This document shows, piece by piece, positions 61,228 to 64,000 of a DNA stretch of 64,000 nucleotides. Both the position numbers and the translations under genes were made by a program. The stretch covers positions 79,932 to 143,931 of the forward strand of contig JADGDG010000009.1 in assembly GCA_016744995.1 (NCBI GenBank), given 5' to 3'. Below the pieces are notes generated by a model. That model was not told the origin of the DNA, made no database searches, and saw only the letters and a program-made list of their open reading frames with translations. How positions within the stretch are numbered: the stretch's first letter is position 1; each line of letters starts with the position of its first letter. Origin of the DNA: Gammaproteobacteria bacterium. GTDB taxonomy: Bacteria > Pseudomonadota > Gammaproteobacteria > GRL18.

Positions 61228-61761
61228 AGTATTTCCTTTGTGGTATTTTATTATTCCAGGCTCACTTTAAGCACATTATTTTAAGTACAGCAGTCCCATT
61301 GGAACACATTTTTGGACGAAGCAGTATTCCCCGGGATCGGCAGACACCTTTATTAAACCATTTATTAGCTACATGCTAAGCTCAGCCATATTTGCAACAG
61401 ATACCTGGCTGGTCCATATTCTTTGGTATGGATTCAAAAGCCATAAATCAGATTTACATCATTTATTATAAAATATGCCAAACCCTATATTGTCATTAAC
61501 GATATATTGCACTAATTTCATACTTGAGCGTAAATATTTTCACCTTTGTATTAGTAAGGGAAAATGCCTGTCAATGCCTATAGAACTACTTGTATCATTA
61601 TCTCTGTTAAAGTAAGATACTTGACATAATTAGTAAATTATAGCTAAATAAGTATAACAATGACAATCACTATATCTGCTTTAGAGGATATTATTGAGAG
61701 ATTTAGAGGGCTAAAAATATAATTTTAGCTAAAATTCTAATCTTAAACTTGAGGGGAATAT
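61228..61761. other. Intergenic region
   Basis: About 530 bp with no supported gene. TTGACA at 61621 is a possible -35 box for the HhH gene, but no good -10 was found. A 20-codon frame at 61660 (MTITISALEDIIERF...) is too short to support. Confidence 0.5.
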
Positions 61762-62208
61762 ATGAATATATTGGTATTTTTAGCCGGTGTCTCTGTTGGT
61801 TGGGCTGCGGACAAACTGTATAACTCTTATATTACGAAAAAAACACCTTTAGATGAAGACAACGAAACTCTTAAGGCTGAAGAAAAAGATGGTGCCGTAG
61901 AAAACCTAAAGAAAAAAAAGACTACAGCTAAGAAAAATGAAACTAATAAAGAGTCATTAACTAATAAAAAACCATTAACTAACAAAGAGTCATTAGAGGA
62001 AATACATGATGATCTCAGTCAGCTAAATGGTGTCGGTCCTAAATTGGCAGAAGCACTGGATGCCATCGGCATCTATAATTATGAACAACTCTCCGAGCTA
62101 CCTGTTGATACCCTGCTAGAACGGTTGCGGGAAACAGGGGGTAGATTTGGCAAACCTGGCATTTCAGTCATAATGGAGCGGGCAAAACAAGCAGCAGAAG
62201 AAAGATAA
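61762..62208 (+). CDS. Membrane-anchored helix-hairpin-helix protein
   Basis: A 148-residue protein: one N-terminal helix ('NILVFLAGVSVGWAADKL'), a lysine-rich linker with short repeats ('TNKESLTNKKPLTNKESL'), and a C-terminal helix-hairpin-helix pair ('LSQLNGVGPKLAEALDAIGI', then 'GGRFGKPGISVIMERAKQAA'). HhH pairs bind DNA or mediate protein contacts, for example in respiratory-chain-associated and Rad/RuvA-like proteins. GAGGGG ribosome-binding site. Function unknown. Confidence 0.78.
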   Translation: MNILVFLAGVSVGWAADKLYNSYITKKTPLDEDNETLKAEEKDGAVENLKKKKTTAKKNETNKESLTNKKPLTNKESLEEIHDDLSQLNGVGPKLAEALDAIGIYNYEQLSELPVDTLLERLRETGGRFGKPGISVIMERAKQAAEER

Positions 62209-62215
62209 ACAGAAC

Positions 62216-62237
62216 GCCGACACTTTAGTTTGTCGGC
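62216..62237 (+). terminator. Hairpin after the HhH gene
   Basis: Stem GCCGACA/TGTCGGC, loop of 8 nt, 7 bp after the stop. The following TTCCGTATAG is a poor U-tract, so termination is only likely. Confidence 0.5.
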
Positions 62238-62398
62238 TTCCGTATAGAAAACAGATTGTTCTTACTCAGAAAATATTTTAATCCTTTAAAAACAAGGTTA
62301 ATGCTTAGCAACATCTTGTGATATTCTGTAGTAAGGATTTTTTAAACAGAGAGTTCAGAGTCTACGTTTAAAGCCCGATCATGATTGTGAGAGATTAA

Positions 62399-63184
62399 AT
62401 GAAGAAAAAATCCATTCAAACACGCAAACAACCACATACAGAATGCACTCAATGCCCTATCCGCAAGCTAGCTTTGTTTCAGGGCGTTCCCCCTGACCGC
62501 CTTGAATGGACACAAAAATATCGGGATCAACAGTTTGTTATACCTTCTAAAGCCACTTTATACCGTGAAGGAAATGAAGCAGAATATGTTTATACACTGT
62601 TTGATGGCTGGATGGCTATGTATCAAACCTCCAGAGAAGGAAAACGACAAATTCTCAGGTTTGCACTACCCGGCGATTTTCTTGGCTTTCAGACAGATCA
62701 AAAAGGTATGATTTCACACTCAGTGTCAGCCCTCACTGAATCAGTTGTTTGTGCTTTCCCGCGCAGTCGGCTACAGGAAATGTTTGAAGAAAACCCCACA
62801 CTGGCATTACGCCTTGCTTCGATGGGTTCAAGAGACATGAATTTATGCCAGCAACATCAGGCCTTTCGAAGCAGAAAGGATGCCTATGAAAGTATTGCCT
62901 TTTTATTACTGGAATTGTTCCACCGTACACGTGAACATATGAATCAAAATTATGACCCCGAAACCAACAGCGTTGTTTTTCCTCTGACTCAGGAAGATAT
63001 TGGCGATGCTGTTGGGTTGACCAATGTGCATGTTAATCGTATCCTTCGTCAGTTTCATAAATTAGGTCTGATTGACTGTCACCATAGAAGGCTGCATATT
63101 CTCGACGAAGATAAACTTGCAGACATGAGTGAATTTGATAAAAGCATGATTTCCAGTAATCCTTTAATCTATAACCTGACCTGA
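62399..63184 (+). CDS. Crp/Fnr-family transcription regulator
   Basis: A 261-residue regulator with an N-terminal 'CTQCPIRKLALF', a cNMP-type beta barrel ('LYREGNEAEYVYTLFDGWM', 'LPGDFLGFQ') and a C-terminal HTH ('LTQEDIGDAVGLTNVHVNRI'). The CxxC resembles FNR, but the full set of four properly spaced cysteines for a 4Fe-4S sensor is not evident (others at 'VVCAF' and 'NLCQQ'). It could sense redox, or neither redox nor nucleotides. Downstream lies an ABC exporter gene. Confidence 0.9.
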   Translation: MKKKSIQTRKQPHTECTQCPIRKLALFQGVPPDRLEWTQKYRDQQFVIPSKATLYREGNEAEYVYTLFDGWMAMYQTSREGKRQILRFALPGDFLGFQTDQKGMISHSVSALTESVVCAFPRSRLQEMFEENPTLALRLASMGSRDMNLCQQHQAFRSRKDAYESIAFLLLELFHRTREHMNQNYDPETNSVVFPLTQEDIGDAVGLTNVHVNRILRQFHKLGLIDCHHRRLHILDEDKLADMSEFDKSMISSNPLIYNLT

Positions 63185-63424
63185 TAATTGGCTATACCCC
63201 TACCATATTGTAGAAACAGGCTGGGCTGAAGCATAAAAACCTGGATATAAATATAATAGCTATAGTGTTTTGGCTATACCCAGGAGATACGGCATCTGCT
63301 TTTGTGATACTCCCTTTTTCCATTCGATTTCTATATAATGTATCTCTCCAAGACCCAGATGCTTACAACTCATTTTCGGCCTCTACTTTTACGCCCTGAA
63401 GGAAGTCACGGACATTATTAAAAT

Positions 63425-64000
63425 ATGCGATTGATTCAATTCATCGAAAAAGAAACCAGCAAACCCTACAAACAAATCCTGTTGATCGTTATCATTGCTG
63501 GTATTGCCAATAGTCTGCTTCTGGGTATTGTCAACCATGCAACTCAGGCTGTTGCAGACAATGAAAACCTGACTCAATATTTTTGGCTGTATATGGTTAG
63601 CTTTGCACTCTTTCTTTATGCCCAGTGGTTTGCTTTTGAGCGGGCTATTATTACCATTGAAGATGCCATTTATAATGTAAGAATTCGCCTGACCAGCAAA
63701 ATCCGGCAAGTTGAATTACCTTTTATGGAAGAGCAGGGAAGTAATAGCTTGTATGCCCGTTTTACGCAAAGCGATATGCTGATATCCCAGTCGATCCCCC
63801 AGATCACCGGGGCTGCACAGATGTCTGTGTTGTTGATCTTTTCTTTTCTGTATCTGGCTTATATTTCCTTCTTTAGTTTTTTAATCTGCATGGCAGGTAT
63901 GCTTGTCTCTGCAGCTCTGTTTCTGGCAAAAACCAGACGCATTACGGCATTGTTACAGGAAGTTAAGCAGAAGGAAGTAAGTTACTTTAAATCCATTTCA
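63425..64000 (+). CDS. ABC transporter, cyclic-peptide-export type (5' part)
   Basis: An open frame of 192 codons runs off the window end. It has a hydrophobic membrane domain ('QILLIVIIAGIANSLLLGIV', 'MVSFALFLYAQWFAFERA' and 'VLLIFSFLYLAYISFFSFL') with 'RIRLTSKIRQVELPFMEEQG' between helices, the coupling-region text of PvdE/SyrD-type exporters. The nucleotide-binding domain must lie beyond 64000. Substrate unknown. Confidence 0.8.
   Translation, partial: MRLIQFIEKETSKPYKQILLIVIIAGIANSLLLGIVNHATQAVADNENLTQYFWLYMVSFALFLYAQWFAFERAIITIEDAIYNVRIRLTSKIRQVELPFMEEQGSNSLYARFTQSDMLISQSIPQITGAAQMSVLLIFSFLYLAYISFFSFLICMAGMLVSAALFLAKTRRITALLQEVKQKEVSYFKSIS

Noticed and set aside
1..64000. tRNA, rRNA, CRISPR and insertion sequences
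   Set aside because: No tRNA-like T-loop/acceptor pattern, no spaced repeats of CRISPR type and no transposase-like protein were recognised anywhere in the window.

Overview
The window reads as one chromosomal segment from a gammaproteobacterium with moderate to low GC. FtsY, Pst, carboxynorspermidine synthase, AioBA and TorD-matured molybdoenzymes all have a proteobacterial look. The mix of arsenite oxidase, a periplasmic Fe-S molybdoenzyme, TauE/SafE and a c-type cytochrome would suit a sulfur- or arsenic-oxidising lineage, but this assignment is inference and I cannot name the genus. No rRNA, tRNA, CRISPR array, transposase or integrase was recognised.

Layout. (1) 1-3.3 kb: carboxynorspermidine synthase translationally coupled to a P-type ATPase. 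(2) 3.3-14.3 kb: a visibly AT-rich accessory stretch of small one- or two-gene units. It holds four type II toxin-antitoxin loci, two restriction-endonuclease-like proteins (one fused to an ImmA/IrrE peptidase), a class D beta-lactamase, DCC/DoxX-like proteins and several unknowns. The units are bordered by three families of dispersed non-coding repeats, called R1, R2 and R3 here. (3) 14.3-24.3 kb: PLP decarboxylase, second P-type ATPase, an ATPase gene fragment, a DUF2156-like protein, an ArsR with the As(III) CVC motif divergent from a class V aminotransferase, a Ca2+/H+ antiporter, FtsY and a Popeye-like protein. (4) 24.5-37.7 kb: DUF2760-like protein and two Hsp70-like ATPases, Na+/phosphate symporter, second class V aminotransferase, TauE/SafE, TMEM175-like channel, ParA with a tiny membrane partner, cytochrome c. 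(5) 37.8-48.7 kb, all minus strand: third P-type ATPase, divergent enolase-like protein, GAPDH of the type found with ArsJ, histidine phosphatase, pstSCAB-like transporter, iPGM. (6) 49.2-59.7 kb: flavoprotein, arsenite oxidase aioBA, and a second molybdoenzyme operon (Fe-S subunit, NrfD, catalytic subunit, TorD). (7) 60-64 kb: aspartate-type aminotransferase, HhH protein, Crp/Fnr regulator and the 5' part of an ABC exporter gene.

How it may work together (inference): regions 3 to 6 look like an arsenic/phosphate island. As(III) is oxidised in the periplasm by AioBA, and oxyanions can enter through Pst or the Na+/Pi symporter. Arsenate could be taken into three-carbon metabolism by the GAPDH, and ArsR senses As(III). 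The known partner of this GAPDH, the ArsJ exporter, is absent. In its operon are instead an enolase-like protein with altered catalytic residues, a phosphatase and a P1B-like ATPase that lacks the CPx metal motif. Two more ATPases of this CPx-less type lie next to a polyamine synthase and an amino-acid decarboxylase. These two observations are the best candidates for an undescribed system.
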